A stretch of 64,000 bases of DNA, from NCBI GenBank assembly GCA_013214025.1, contig JABSRN010000042.1, forward strand, positions 1 through 64,000, read 5' to 3'. Below, in pieces: positions 25,362-34,255 of this stretch (position 1 is its first letter; every line of letters begins with the position of its first letter). A program made the translations under genes and the position numbers. This DNA is from Polyangiaceae bacterium. GTDB taxonomy: Bacteria; Myxococcota_A; Polyangia; Polyangiales; Polyangiaceae. The notes under the pieces are model-generated. The model was given only the letters and a program-made list of their open reading frames with translations, ran no database searches and had not been told where the DNA came from.

Positions 25362-27233
25362 GTGAGCAATCAGGACGGTCCTTGGCGCTACGCCGCAGAA
25401 GACGGCGTTGAATACGCAGTGGAAGAGTACGTGCTGCTCTCTTTGCTCGCTGAAGCCCAACTCCCCCCCTACACCCTGGTGTGGACCGTCGGCTGGGGAG
25501 AATGGCTGCCGGCGATGCAGGTCGCGGAGCTTGAGGGAGCCCTCGCGCCTCAGCAGCGAGACAGACCCGTCACACCACGGCCCGGCAGCGGTGGTAACCC
25601 GCCCTCTCCTCCCCTGTACCGCTACCCCGTGTTCAAGCGTCGGGCTTCGATGATCGAACGCGGGCTCAAGCCGACTGACGACAGCGATCCGCTCTCGAGC
25701 GCACAGATCCCCCGGTCAGACCCTACCGCTTCCGGGCAAACGTTCTCCAGAGATGCGACTCCCGCCACCGACACGGGCCCGCCAGCAGATGCCTATGAGT
25801 CGGGCGCATTTGACCGGCTCGCCTACAACGATGGCGACGACGACCAGACCATCGTCGACCCGCCCAGCCTCGACCCATCCACGTCGGACGATCCCGAAGC
25901 CGGCTACACAACTGACGGCTCGGGCAACGGCCGACCGCCGACGCCCTCTGTGCCGCCACCGATGGACCGCCGCACATCAGACAAGCTCGTGGCAGCCCGC
26001 CAGTCCGTGTCGCCGGGTCTCCCCCATATCCCTGCGCCTCCGCCACCTCCGCCAGAAGATCTCACTCGCCTGCTCAAACCCGGCGAGCGTAGCTCCGACC
26101 GAAAATACTGGCTGATAGCTGCCGCTCTGGTCGCTCTCATCAGCGTCATGCTCATCGCCATCACTTGGAGTCAGCCGAGTGGCGGAGAATTAGCCGCGCC
26201 CGCCGTCGACGAAAATTTGAGCGCGACCGCAGTACCCGTCCCGGCATCCAACGGGGTGCCCCAGTGCCGGGTTTCACAATCCGCGAAACGCATCGGGGAG
26301 TGGGCCCATCAGCGCGTCGCACCCGTGGCCGTGCAAATCCCGAGCTCCAATCGAATCGCCCTCGGCTTCGCTCAAACTCCTGAATACGCCATCGGGCTCG
26401 CCGTCGACGTCCCGCGACTGACGGTCGACAGCGTGTTTCAGGCCTACAAGAAATCTCACGTCACCAGCGTGGTTCCCACAGCGGCCTCGGGTTCTCTAAG
26501 GTTCGCGGTGGCGCGCGGCGCCACCCTGAAGAACGAGCGCTACATTGATGCGACCCCGAAATACTCCATCGGACTCGGGGAGGCGGGGTACATCACATCG
26601 GTCGCGGCCGCAGGGACTCGACGGCAGTTGTGGAAGGCTGACGCGCCAATCACCACGCCTCGTGTCGTGACGTTGGCCGACGGACGCTCCGCGGTCACCT
26701 ATCGTCAGGGGGGAAAGACCGGAAAGATCGTCGCCGCCTGGCTCAATGCTGACGGCTCACCCGCCGGCAATCCTCAAAATATCGGCGACGGCAGTCTCCA
26801 CCTCGGAACCCCGAGCATTGCCGGCAGCGACACCCACGTGCTTGTCGGCTTTGCCGCCAAGTCTAGTTCGAGCGACGGTTGGGGGGTCCGACTCGCCACG
26901 GCACCGCACGGCACCCTCCCGGTCACCAGCCGAGCCTTCCAGACACCACCCGGGGGTCCCGGGGAGCGCTCCATGTCTCCGGTAGCGACCCCCTTGAGCA
27001 TTGGCTACTGGTTGCTGCAATGGACCGAAGGCCGCGGCACTCACGTAGTTCGCGCCCAGGTGCTCTCCCCCGATCTTCAAGCCAGCGGGCCCCCGTTACA
27101 ACTATCGGCAGGCGACAGCAACGCGGGACAGGGCTCGATCTGGTCCAGCGGCTCGACCGTGCTCTCCGTGTTTTTCGTGAAGCTAGAAGACCACAGCGAA
27201 CTGTGGGCTACCTCCGTCAGCTGCCAACCCTGA
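25362..27233 (+). CDS. GYF-domain single-pass membrane protein
   Basis: A 623-residue protein starting at GTG 25362. Residues 4-60 match a GYF_2 domain (DGPWRYAAEDGVEYAVEEY, TLVWTVGWGEWLPA), which typically binds Pro-rich partners in the cytoplasm. A Pro/Ser-rich linker follows, then a membrane helix around residue 250 (YWLIAAALVALISVMLIAIT). The 350-residue C-terminal part would be periplasmic and has repeated beta-rich segments that may form a propeller; no catalytic motif is visible. It lies 90 bases after pilT on the same strand. A link to the pilus motor, whose upstream ATPase has a Pro-rich linker, is speculative. Confidence 0.78.
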   Translation: MSNQDGPWRYAAEDGVEYAVEEYVLLSLLAEAQLPPYTLVWTVGWGEWLPAMQVAELEGALAPQQRDRPVTPRPGSGGNPPSPPLYRYPVFKRRASMIERGLKPTDDSDPLSSAQIPRSDPTASGQTFSRDATPATDTGPPADAYESGAFDRLAYNDGDDDQTIVDPPSLDPSTSDDPEAGYTTDGSGNGRPPTPSVPPPMDRRTSDKLVAARQSVSPGLPHIPAPPPPPPEDLTRLLKPGERSSDRKYWLIAAALVALISVMLIAITWSQPSGGELAAPAVDENLSATAVPVPASNGVPQCRVSQSAKRIGEWAHQRVAPVAVQIPSSNRIALGFAQTPEYAIGLAVDVPRLTVDSVFQAYKKSHVTSVVPTAASGSLRFAVARGATLKNERYIDATPKYSIGLGEAGYITSVAAAGTRRQLWKADAPITTPRVVTLADGRSAVTYRQGGKTGKIVAAWLNADGSPAGNPQNIGDGSLHLGTPSIAGSDTHVLVGFAAKSSSSDGWGVRLATAPHGTLPVTSRAFQTPPGGPGERSMSPVATPLSIGYWLLQWTEGRGTHVVRAQVLSPDLQASGPPLQLSAGDSNAGQGSIWSSGSTVLSVFFVKLEDHSELWATSVSCQP

Positions 27234-27259
27234 TTTCTCAGCGCATCCGACGGACGACC

Positions 27260-27787
27260 TCAGCCAGCTTCTAGACTCACGTCGAGGTTTTCGTCGTCGC
27301 AGTAGTCCTGCAAAGCCCGCCTCAGAGTGCCGAGGGCGATCTGCGAGGGCAGCTGCAACTCGGCTTTCAAACTGAACATCGGAGTGCCACTGTGCGGGGC
27401 GCAGACCACTCGCGATTCGAGGGCAGCAACGTTGATCTCCCGGGCCGCCAGGACCGCGGTGACCCCAGAAACGATGCCGGGTCGGTCCACACCGTCCACC
27501 CGTAACTGGTACGGCAAGAATTCCTTCGATACCGCGCTCTGGGTGGGACGAAGAGTCATCGTCAGCCCGAGGGGGTCTCCGCTGCCTTCCACTTCCTTTT
27601 GGACTGCTGCAATCGCCGTGTCATCACCGGAGAAAAGCAGGATCAGCGCAAACTCGCCGCCGAGGATCGCCATCCGGCTGTCCTCAAGATTGCCTCCCCC
27701 TTGTTGGATCAGCGCGCTGATCTTCTGGACTAGCCCGGGCCGGTCCGCGCCCACCGCACTCAACACCATATATTTTCGAGCAGTCAT
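27260..27787 (-). CDS. Double ACT-domain regulator (GcvR-like)
   Basis: A 175-residue protein with two ACT domains: MVLSAVGADRPGLVQKISAL and LRVDGVDRPGIVSGVTAVLA, each with the xDRPGxV loop for amino-acid binding. This arrangement matches GcvR-type proteins, which in other bacteria modulate expression of the glycine cleavage system. ATG at 27787 follows GGGGAGCG, an excellent ribosome binding site, and is preferred to the upstream non-ATG start. No gcv genes are nearby. It is convergent with the GYF-domain gene. Confidence 0.85.
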   Translation of the reverse strand: MTARKYMVLSAVGADRPGLVQKISALIQQGGGNLEDSRMAILGGEFALILLFSGDDTAIAAVQKEVEGSGDPLGLTMTLRPTQSAVSKEFLPYQLRVDGVDRPGIVSGVTAVLAAREINVAALESRVVCAPHSGTPMFSLKAELQLPSQIALGTLRRALQDYCDDENLDVSLEAG

Positions 27788-28024
27788 CGCTCCCCAGCCT
27801 AGCAAACCCTTCCGCTCTCGGCGTCCGAGCTTGTCGTGCTGGCGCCGCCCCAAGCCATCCCGAGCTCAAATCGGTCCCTGGATAGCCCCCACACGCAAGC
27901 AGCTGACCGAATTGGCTTCGGTCAGCTGGTCAAAATCGATGATTTGACCCAATAATTCATCCCAGCGCACGCTGGCGGGCCAGTTGGCGCCACGCCCCCC
28001 TAGATTGCGGGCTAATATTGCAGC

Positions 28025-28090
28025 ATGTCATTTGGCGGGAACCAACCGGACTGGCCGGACTCCCTGCCCTACCCCGAGTCCTGTGGATAA
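28025..28090 (+). CDS. Possible 21-residue leader peptide overlapping the kinase start
   Basis: ATG at 28025 begins MSFGGNQPDWPDSLPYPESC followed by one Gly and TAA at 28088-28090. The stop overlaps the GTG at 28083-28085, the most likely start of the downstream histidine kinase, in another frame. Such an overlap could couple translation. Proline is frequent (four of 21 residues). There is no clear ribosome binding site, so this may be chance. Confidence 0.25.
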   Translation: MSFGGNQPDWPDSLPYPESCG

Positions 28091-29861
28091 GCCCAACACC
28101 AATAGCCACCTCGATGCGCTCAACGCAGCCCTCCGCCGTGCCTTGGACGGCGATCTCAGCTGTCGCATTGGCGTACCCGACTCAAGACATCAAGCCGCAA
28201 TCACGATCGACTTGTTCAATGATCTGATCAGCAAGCTGTCAACAAGCGTTGACGAGGTGGGAGCCCAGCAGCGCAAGTTCAAGGACTTGCACATCCGGCT
28301 GCAAAATTCTGAGATCCGCTACCGCGCGCTGGTCGAGGCATCGACGGATGCGATCTTAATTTCCGACCACGATACGGGCGCCTTCCTGGACGCCAACCGC
28401 ACCGCCTGCCAGCTCTTCGGCTACCGCCCGTCCGACCTGCGGCGGATGAGCTTCGACGATCTATTTACAGATCCAGCGAGTCCCGAAATTCAAAATCTCA
28501 AAGGCGAACTAAAACGCGACGGCCTGGGCGTCGGCCAAGTGTCCTTGAACCGACAAGGCGGACAGCCCTTTCTTGGAGAAATCCGCGTGATGATTTACGG
28601 CCCGCCCGGGCGGGAGCTGCGCGCCGCAACCGTGCGGGATTTAACCGAACGGGTCGAACGCGAGCAGGAGATTCAAAACTCCTACGACGCGGTCCAGGAA
28701 ACTCAAACCGAGCTCGAACGCTCCGAAGAAAAGTACCGCACTCTGGTCGAAGCGGCCGGCGATGCCATCGTGATCCTGGACAAGTCCACGGCACGCATCG
28801 CAGAGGCGAACGGTGCCGCCTGTCAGCTGCTCGGGCACAATGTGCAGGAGCTGCGGAAGCTCACCATTGAAGACTTTTACCTAGAGCCAGACCTCGGGGA
28901 GCCGGACGAATTTCTAACGGAGGCTGTCGGGGCCGGAAGAGCTTGGAAGCCGAATGTGCAGATGCGCAGAGCTAACGGCTCCTCCTTCTGGGCTGAAGTG
29001 AGAACCGGCGATTTTATCACCAACGAGGGGACCCGATCGATCGGCGTGATTCGCGACGTGACGTGGCGCATAGAACGCGAACAGGAGGTGGCGGACTCCT
29101 ACCGTCAGCTCGAAGAGACCCAAGCCAAGCTGGTGCAAGCCAGTAAATTGAGCGCCATGGGCGAACTCGGAGCGGGCATCGCCCATGAACTGAATCAGCC
29201 CATCACGATCATTCAAGGCTTCGCCCAGAGGGTGAGGCGGGACGAATCGGGGCGAGTCGAGGAACATATCGACGAGCTGGACATCATCGTCGACGAGACC
29301 GTTCGCATGGCGCGAATCGTCGACAACATCCGCACCTTCGCGCGGCAGAGCGACTATCGGCCGGAGCCCACGAACCCCATCACACCTGTCGAAAACGCAC
29401 TATTGCTGCTGCACGCCCAGCTCCGGGTCCGCGGAATTCAGATCATTCGTGATGTCAGCGAAAACTTGCCCCAGATTAATGCCGACACCGCGCGTATGCA
29501 GCAGGTGTTTCTCAACCTGATCGTCAATGCGCGGGATGCCCTGAGCGAGCTGCCGGCAGGCACCGCCCGACAGATTCGCGTCGCCATCAGAGCCGAGGAC
29601 GACCACGTTCTGTACGAAATCGAGGACAACGGGCCGGGCATCTCTCCCGCCCTTGAGCAACGCATCTTTGAACCTTTCTTCACGAGCAAACCGCCAGGCG
29701 AAGGCACCGGCCTGGGTCTCTCCATCGCCTACGGCATCATCCAAGATCACGGCGGCGACATTCGATTGGAACGACCCCAGACCACTGGGGCCCGATTTGT
29801 CGTCTCTCTGCCCGTGCTTCAGGGCAACCCGGAGCCGCTGTTCGAGGGGACCCCCTTATGA
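28083..29861 (+). CDS. Soluble PAS-PAS sensor histidine kinase
   Basis: About 592 residues from GTG 28083; the frame can be extended to a TTG at 27984, so the start is uncertain. Two PAS domains lie near residues 80-200 (YRALVEASTDAILISDHDTG) and 210-340 (YRTLVEAAGDAIVILDKSTA). A HisKA domain follows with AHELNQPI carrying the phospho-His, then an HATPase with NARDAL, DNGPGISP and GTGLGLSIAYG. No membrane segment is seen, so it senses a cytoplasmic signal. Its stop overlaps the next start by four bases (ATGA), so kinase and partner are co-translated. Confidence 0.9.
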   Translation: MDKPNTNSHLDALNAALRRALDGDLSCRIGVPDSRHQAAITIDLFNDLISKLSTSVDEVGAQQRKFKDLHIRLQNSEIRYRALVEASTDAILISDHDTGAFLDANRTACQLFGYRPSDLRRMSFDDLFTDPASPEIQNLKGELKRDGLGVGQVSLNRQGGQPFLGEIRVMIYGPPGRELRAATVRDLTERVEREQEIQNSYDAVQETQTELERSEEKYRTLVEAAGDAIVILDKSTARIAEANGAACQLLGHNVQELRKLTIEDFYLEPDLGEPDEFLTEAVGAGRAWKPNVQMRRANGSSFWAEVRTGDFITNEGTRSIGVIRDVTWRIEREQEVADSYRQLEETQAKLVQASKLSAMGELGAGIAHELNQPITIIQGFAQRVRRDESGRVEEHIDELDIIVDETVRMARIVDNIRTFARQSDYRPEPTNPITPVENALLLLHAQLRVRGIQIIRDVSENLPQINADTARMQQVFLNLIVNARDALSELPAGTARQIRVAIRAEDDHVLYEIEDNGPGISPALEQRIFEPFFTSKPPGEGTGLGLSIAYGIIQDHGGDIRLERPQTTGARFVVSLPVLQGNPEPLFEGTPL

Positions 29862-31489
29862 GCGGAGACGGCATCGCTCGGAAGGTACTCGTCATTGACG
29901 ACGAACCCAGCGTCCGTCTGTTGCTCGAGCGAGAGCTAACAGAACGAGGATACATCGTCACCGCCAGCGGTGATCCGGAGAAAGCGACGGAGATTGCAGC
30001 CCGCGAAGGCTTCGACGTGGTGATCACGGACATTCGAATGCCCGGCATTGATGGCCTCGAAGTCACGCGCCGCATCAAAGCGTCGAATCCGCGCACAGAG
30101 ATCATCCTGATGACCGGCTACGCATCTCTCGAAACTGCGGCGGAGGGCATGCACCTCGGAGCCTACGACTATATTGCCAAGCCCTTTGGCAACCTCGACC
30201 TAGTCGTGGCGAGCCTGGAACGAGCCTTGGAGCGCAGTCAGCTCTCTAGCCTGGCGACCGAACTGCAGCGACAACTCGCCCACTCCGACCGGCTCGCCGC
30301 CATCGGGCAGCTGGCTGCGGGCGTCGCCCACGAGATCAACAATCCCGCCGGTTTCGTGATGGCGAACCTGACAGTCATGAAACAGAGCATCAAAGAGCTC
30401 GGCGCGTTGATGACCCAACTGCGAAGCGCTGGCGAGGCGCCCCCCACGCCCGAGAAGGTCGCCGCCTTACAGCGTTGGCTGGAGGAGAACGACGCCGAGA
30501 ACCTCACACGCGACTTCGAGGAGATGATCGAAGACAATCTCGAAGGTGTGCGTCGCGTCAGTTCCATAGTCAAAGACCTGCGAACTTTTGCTCGGATTGA
30601 CCGCGAAGAGGTTGAGCTCGTTCGCCTCGGCGACATTGCCGATGTGGCGGTGCGCATCGTGCGGAATGAGGTACGCCATCGAGCGCGATTGATTCGGGAA
30701 ATCGGTGACGTCCGGCCCATTCCCGTCCACCGCGGCAAGCTGGCACAGGTGGTGGTCAACCTATTGGTCAATGCCTCCCACGCGATGCCGGACCAACATG
30801 AAACCGAAAACATCATCACGCTGACCGTCGCCCAAGAGGCTAAGGGGGTAGCGCTGACGGTTCGCGACACCGGCTGCGGTATGCCAGACGACGTGAAGGC
30901 ACGTATCTTTGAGCCCTTCTTCACCACGAAGCCCCGAGGCACCGGAACGGGCCTCGGTCTCTCCTTGTCAGCTGAAATCGTGCGCCAACATCGAGGCGAG
31001 ATCAGCGTCGAGAGCGAAATCGGCGTCGGCACCTCTTTTCACATCCGAATTCCATTCGATACCGGTCTCAGTCCAGGCTCGGCGACTCAACCGCCCCCCA
31101 AGCGCGCCCCGCGAAAACGGGGGCGAATTCTCATTGTCGACGACGAACCGCTGTTGCTCTCGGCATGTCGGCGGATGCTAGAGCCTCACCACGACGTTCA
31201 TCTCGCCCACGACGGCAAAGAAGCCCTCGCACTGCTGCAGCGAGACCAAAATTTCGACGTGATTATCTGCGACCTCATGATGCCAGGCGTCGATGGCGCC
31301 CGCGTGCACAACGAGCTAAAGTCCACTGCCCCCAAACTAGCCGAACGCCTGCTTTTCACGAGTGGGGGCGCGGTCACCCCTAGAATCACCGCCTTTGCGG
31401 CATCCCTCGGACAAGCACTGCTCGAAAAACCCTTCACCGCCGAACAGCTCATGGCCGCTGTAGACCGCACCCTCGCTTACGCCGCCTAG
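29858..31489 (+). CDS. REC-HisKA-HATPase-REC hybrid kinase
   Basis: A 543-residue protein. Residues 8-125 are a receiver domain (VLVIDDEPS, acceptor Asp in DVVITDIRMPG, AKPFG). A HisKA domain follows with AHEINNPAG, then an HATPase with NASHAM, DTGCGMPDD and GTGLGLSLSAE. A second receiver is C-terminal (ILIVDDEPLLL, DVIICDLMMPG, LEKPF). It starts within the stop of the PAS kinase, so the two probably form one phosphorelay: the PAS kinase may phosphorylate the first receiver, which then controls this kinase. No DNA-binding output domain is present. Confidence 0.9.
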   Translation: MSGDGIARKVLVIDDEPSVRLLLERELTERGYIVTASGDPEKATEIAAREGFDVVITDIRMPGIDGLEVTRRIKASNPRTEIILMTGYASLETAAEGMHLGAYDYIAKPFGNLDLVVASLERALERSQLSSLATELQRQLAHSDRLAAIGQLAAGVAHEINNPAGFVMANLTVMKQSIKELGALMTQLRSAGEAPPTPEKVAALQRWLEENDAENLTRDFEEMIEDNLEGVRRVSSIVKDLRTFARIDREEVELVRLGDIADVAVRIVRNEVRHRARLIREIGDVRPIPVHRGKLAQVVVNLLVNASHAMPDQHETENIITLTVAQEAKGVALTVRDTGCGMPDDVKARIFEPFFTTKPRGTGTGLGLSLSAEIVRQHRGEISVESEIGVGTSFHIRIPFDTGLSPGSATQPPPKRAPRKRGRILIVDDEPLLLSACRRMLEPHHDVHLAHDGKEALALLQRDQNFDVIICDLMMPGVDGARVHNELKSTAPKLAERLLFTSGGAVTPRITAFAASLGQALLEKPFTAEQLMAAVDRTLAYAA

Positions 31490-31626
31490 ATCTACTCCGA
31501 CCTCCCGTCTGGCCTCGACGAAGCCGGCCCCCCTCGCGGAGCCCCCAGGCCCCCTCGACGCGCGTGGCGTGCGCTGAACAGGCCATCCCCCCTGTCCTTC
31601 AGGTCTACAAGTACTAGAGTCACCCC

Positions 31627-32787
31627 ATGCTCAACAGCAACGCTCGTCGGATCTACGAATTTTTCGCCCTGGCTGCTGTTTGTTGCAGCTGCCGGACAGC
31701 CGGGGACGCCGCGGGAATGGACGTACGTTCTCAAAGCCCGGTCACCACCGCGACTCCACCGCCCGCGCCGCCACCCGTGCCACCACCGCTCATCGCGCCT
31801 TTGACGACCCAGGGGCTTCTGGAGAACGAGAGCAACACCATCTCCATCTTCCAGAGCGCCGCTGCCTCAACCGCCTTCGTGACTCAAAAACGCGTGGTCG
31901 TCGACTACCTCCGTGGGCGGGTGCTCGAGGTGCCCGCAGGATCTGGCTCCGGATTCGTGTGGGATCAGCAAGGACACATCGTGACGAACTATCACGTGAT
32001 CCAGGGAGCTCAGTCGCTGACCGTGACCCTGCTCGGACAGGAGAGTTTCGACGCCGCAATCGTCGGAGTCGATCCCCGCAAAGACATTGCCGTTCTGAAG
32101 ATCCAGCCGAAGGGCAATGCGCTCGTGCCGATCCGAGTTCGGCAACCCTCGGCCCGCTTGGAGGTCGGGAGGAAGACGGTCGCCATCGGCAATCCCTTCG
32201 GTCTCGATCATACGTTGACCACAGGCGTGGTCAGCGCCCTGGGACGCCAAGTAAAGGGCATTGGTGGCGTCACTATCCGCGACATGGTTCAGACGGACGC
32301 CGCCATCAATCCGGGCAACTCCGGCGGCCCATTGCTGGACTCGGAGGGATTCCTCATCGGCATGAACACCATGATATTCAGCCGGAGCGGTGCCTCGGCG
32401 GGCATTGGTTTCGCAGTACCGGTGAAAACGATTTCCCGAATCGTCCCGCAGATTATTCGTAACGGACACGCCGAACAGGTCGGTCTGGGGATCCAAATCG
32501 ATCCAGAACAACGACTCGAACGACAAGCGCGTATCCTCGGCGTTGCAGTGCTGGAAGTTGTTCCTGACAGCCCCGCAGCCACCGCAGGCTTGCGCGGTAT
32601 CCGACAGACTCGACGGAGCATCACGCTCGGCGACATCATCGTGAAACTCGATAACGAATCAGTCGAGAACTACGACGATTTGTACAACGCCTTGGACGGA
32701 AAACGCCCCGGTCACAACGCGCAAGTGACCGTGCTCCGCGGCGACAAGCGGCTCCAGCTCACGATCCCACTCGTTGTGGTCCACTAG
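31627..32787 (+). CDS. HtrA/DegP-like serine protease with PDZ domain
   Basis: A 386-residue exported protease. A hydrophobic N-terminus with clustered Cys (FFALAAVCCSC) suggests a signal peptide, possibly of a lipoprotein. A trypsin-like domain carries the triad: His in VTNYHVIQGA, Asp in DPRKDIAVLKI, Ser in NPGNSGGPLLD. It is followed by one PDZ domain (VVPDSPAATAGLRG, LGDIIVKLDN). This architecture matches DegS/HtrA proteases that handle envelope stress. A Pro-rich linker precedes the catalytic domain. About 137 bases separate it from the hybrid kinase, so co-transcription is possible but unproven. Confidence 0.93.
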   Translation: MLNSNARRIYEFFALAAVCCSCRTAGDAAGMDVRSQSPVTTATPPPAPPPVPPPLIAPLTTQGLLENESNTISIFQSAAASTAFVTQKRVVVDYLRGRVLEVPAGSGSGFVWDQQGHIVTNYHVIQGAQSLTVTLLGQESFDAAIVGVDPRKDIAVLKIQPKGNALVPIRVRQPSARLEVGRKTVAIGNPFGLDHTLTTGVVSALGRQVKGIGGVTIRDMVQTDAAINPGNSGGPLLDSEGFLIGMNTMIFSRSGASAGIGFAVPVKTISRIVPQIIRNGHAEQVGLGIQIDPEQRLERQARILGVAVLEVVPDSPAATAGLRGIRQTRRSITLGDIIVKLDNESVENYDDLYNALDGKRPGHNAQVTVLRGDKRLQLTIPLVVVH

Positions 32788-34132
32788 GGCTTCCACCAGA
32801 GCTAGCGGCGGGTCACTGCCGTCCCGCGCTCCGTGCCACAGCGGGGCAATCGCGGCACTCCTCGCAGTTGAATAGTCGATATACGTCGCCGATCTTCCCC
32901 GTTGATCTCGCCGATCGACTTGAAAGGCTCGGCTTTGACCCGGGCCTTTCGCTTATGTGACGCAGGCGAGATCGTGCGCTCCAACTCTCGGCTTGGCCCA
33001 GTAATCCGCGATCGCCACGATATCGAGCGGTAGCCCAGATCCCCGGATAGACGCGCTTTTAGACGATCGCCGACACGAGCTGTTGGTCGACGTAGCGAAG
33101 CGCGTTGTCGTAACGGTTTTTGGCTACCAGCGAGTTGCGATCATCATAGGAAAAATAGTTGTACTCACCCTGAAGCGGGCCGGTGGGTTGATAGGGCCGC
33201 TCGACTCCCGGGGGCACCTTGTACGGGAAATGCGTCGCCTGCAGATTGACATACAATCCCCAAGCGTCATCCCCCTGCTGGTCGATCCACTGCGTCGCCA
33301 GTGCCGCTGTATGAGCGTCAGGCACGACATATTCGGCGCCGGTGTCGACATGTTCCCCCTCGTAGTCCAGAGCATGAAAGTAGTGGGTCGGAGTGCCCGT
33401 TTGCTGGAAGCGCAGCATACCTTGCCAGGTTTCATCCTGGCTTGAAATCGTGGCGGTTCGATAGCCGATGGTGGACAACATGTCGTGCCACAGAAAGCGC
33501 GGGTAGCTCAGACCGGTGTACATATCTGTCCCCGTGCCACGGTACGGAAACAGAGAGGACAGCAAGGCCATCTGCGAGTAGTTCGAATGCGCCGCGGTGG
33601 TCCACACTCGCCGAAATCTTACGGACCGAGCGGCGATGCTGTCAAGCTCTGGGGTAGCCCCGGTGGTTCCGCCCTCGTATCCCAATCGGTCGCGGCGTAT
33701 CGACACCAAGGTGACCAACAGCACGTTCGGCATCTCGCTCGCCACAGCACCCATGCGCCACAATCGTTCGGCGACGAACTTCGGCCCCGCCTCGATCAAT
33801 TTCGTCTTCGGTTCCGGCCCCAGCCATACATCATCCGGCAGCATCGACGCCGCCATGGCGAGCTCCGGAGTGGTGGGCCACAGGTGACGCCAACCGTTCA
33901 CGAAAAACTCGACGCTGCCGCGATTCACATAGCTGCCCGCGCTCACTCGTAACCAGAGGCTCTCCCCATGGCATGCCAACAGCACACCCGCGGCCACGGA
34001 AGGCAAGGCGCTCGCCCGGCCGGTGCGCTCGGCGTTGCCTCGACTTCGGGCCGCGGGCAGCGCGGCGATGCCGAGCAGTAGGCCATAGACACTGGCGGTC
34101 ATCACCGAGCCCACCAGACTGTCACGGAGGCT

Positions 34133-34143
34133 GGGGGGGGGGG
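34133..34143. repeat. 11-base G/C homopolymer tract
   Basis: A run of 11 G on the plus strand, within the N-terminal coding region of the sulfatase-family gene. Losing one base would restore a single reading frame from the coupled ATG at 34256. Runs of this length are prone to slippage during replication and to sequencing error. Confidence 0.9.
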
Positions 34144-34221
34144 CTCAGAACACTCGCTCGAAACACCAGTTGATCGACGGAACTTGCGAGCGCTCCCAAC
34201 AACAGTCCCGCCCGAGCGTGA

Positions 34222-34253
34222 GCGCCCACCACAGCTGTGGCTGTGGTGGGCGC
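34222..34253 (-). promoter_or_regulatory. Perfect 14-bp hairpin right after a start codon
   Basis: GCGCCCACCACAGC and GCTGTGGTGGGCGC are exact reverse complements separated by TGTG. On the minus-strand transcript the hairpin begins at the base after the ATG at 34256-34254 and just after the thioesterase stop. It may end thioesterase transcription, although no U-tract follows, or it may limit translation of the downstream frame. It also encodes residues of that frame (APTTATAVVGA). Confidence 0.6.
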
Positions 34254-34255
34254 CA

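Noticed and set aside
32788-33058. Possible insertion-sequence remnant after the truncated sulfatase-family gene (minus-strand frame with NCEECRDCPA)
   Set aside because: The CxxCxxCP pattern is loosely like some transposases, but the match is short, needs frame changes, and there are no terminal inverted repeats or target-site duplications.
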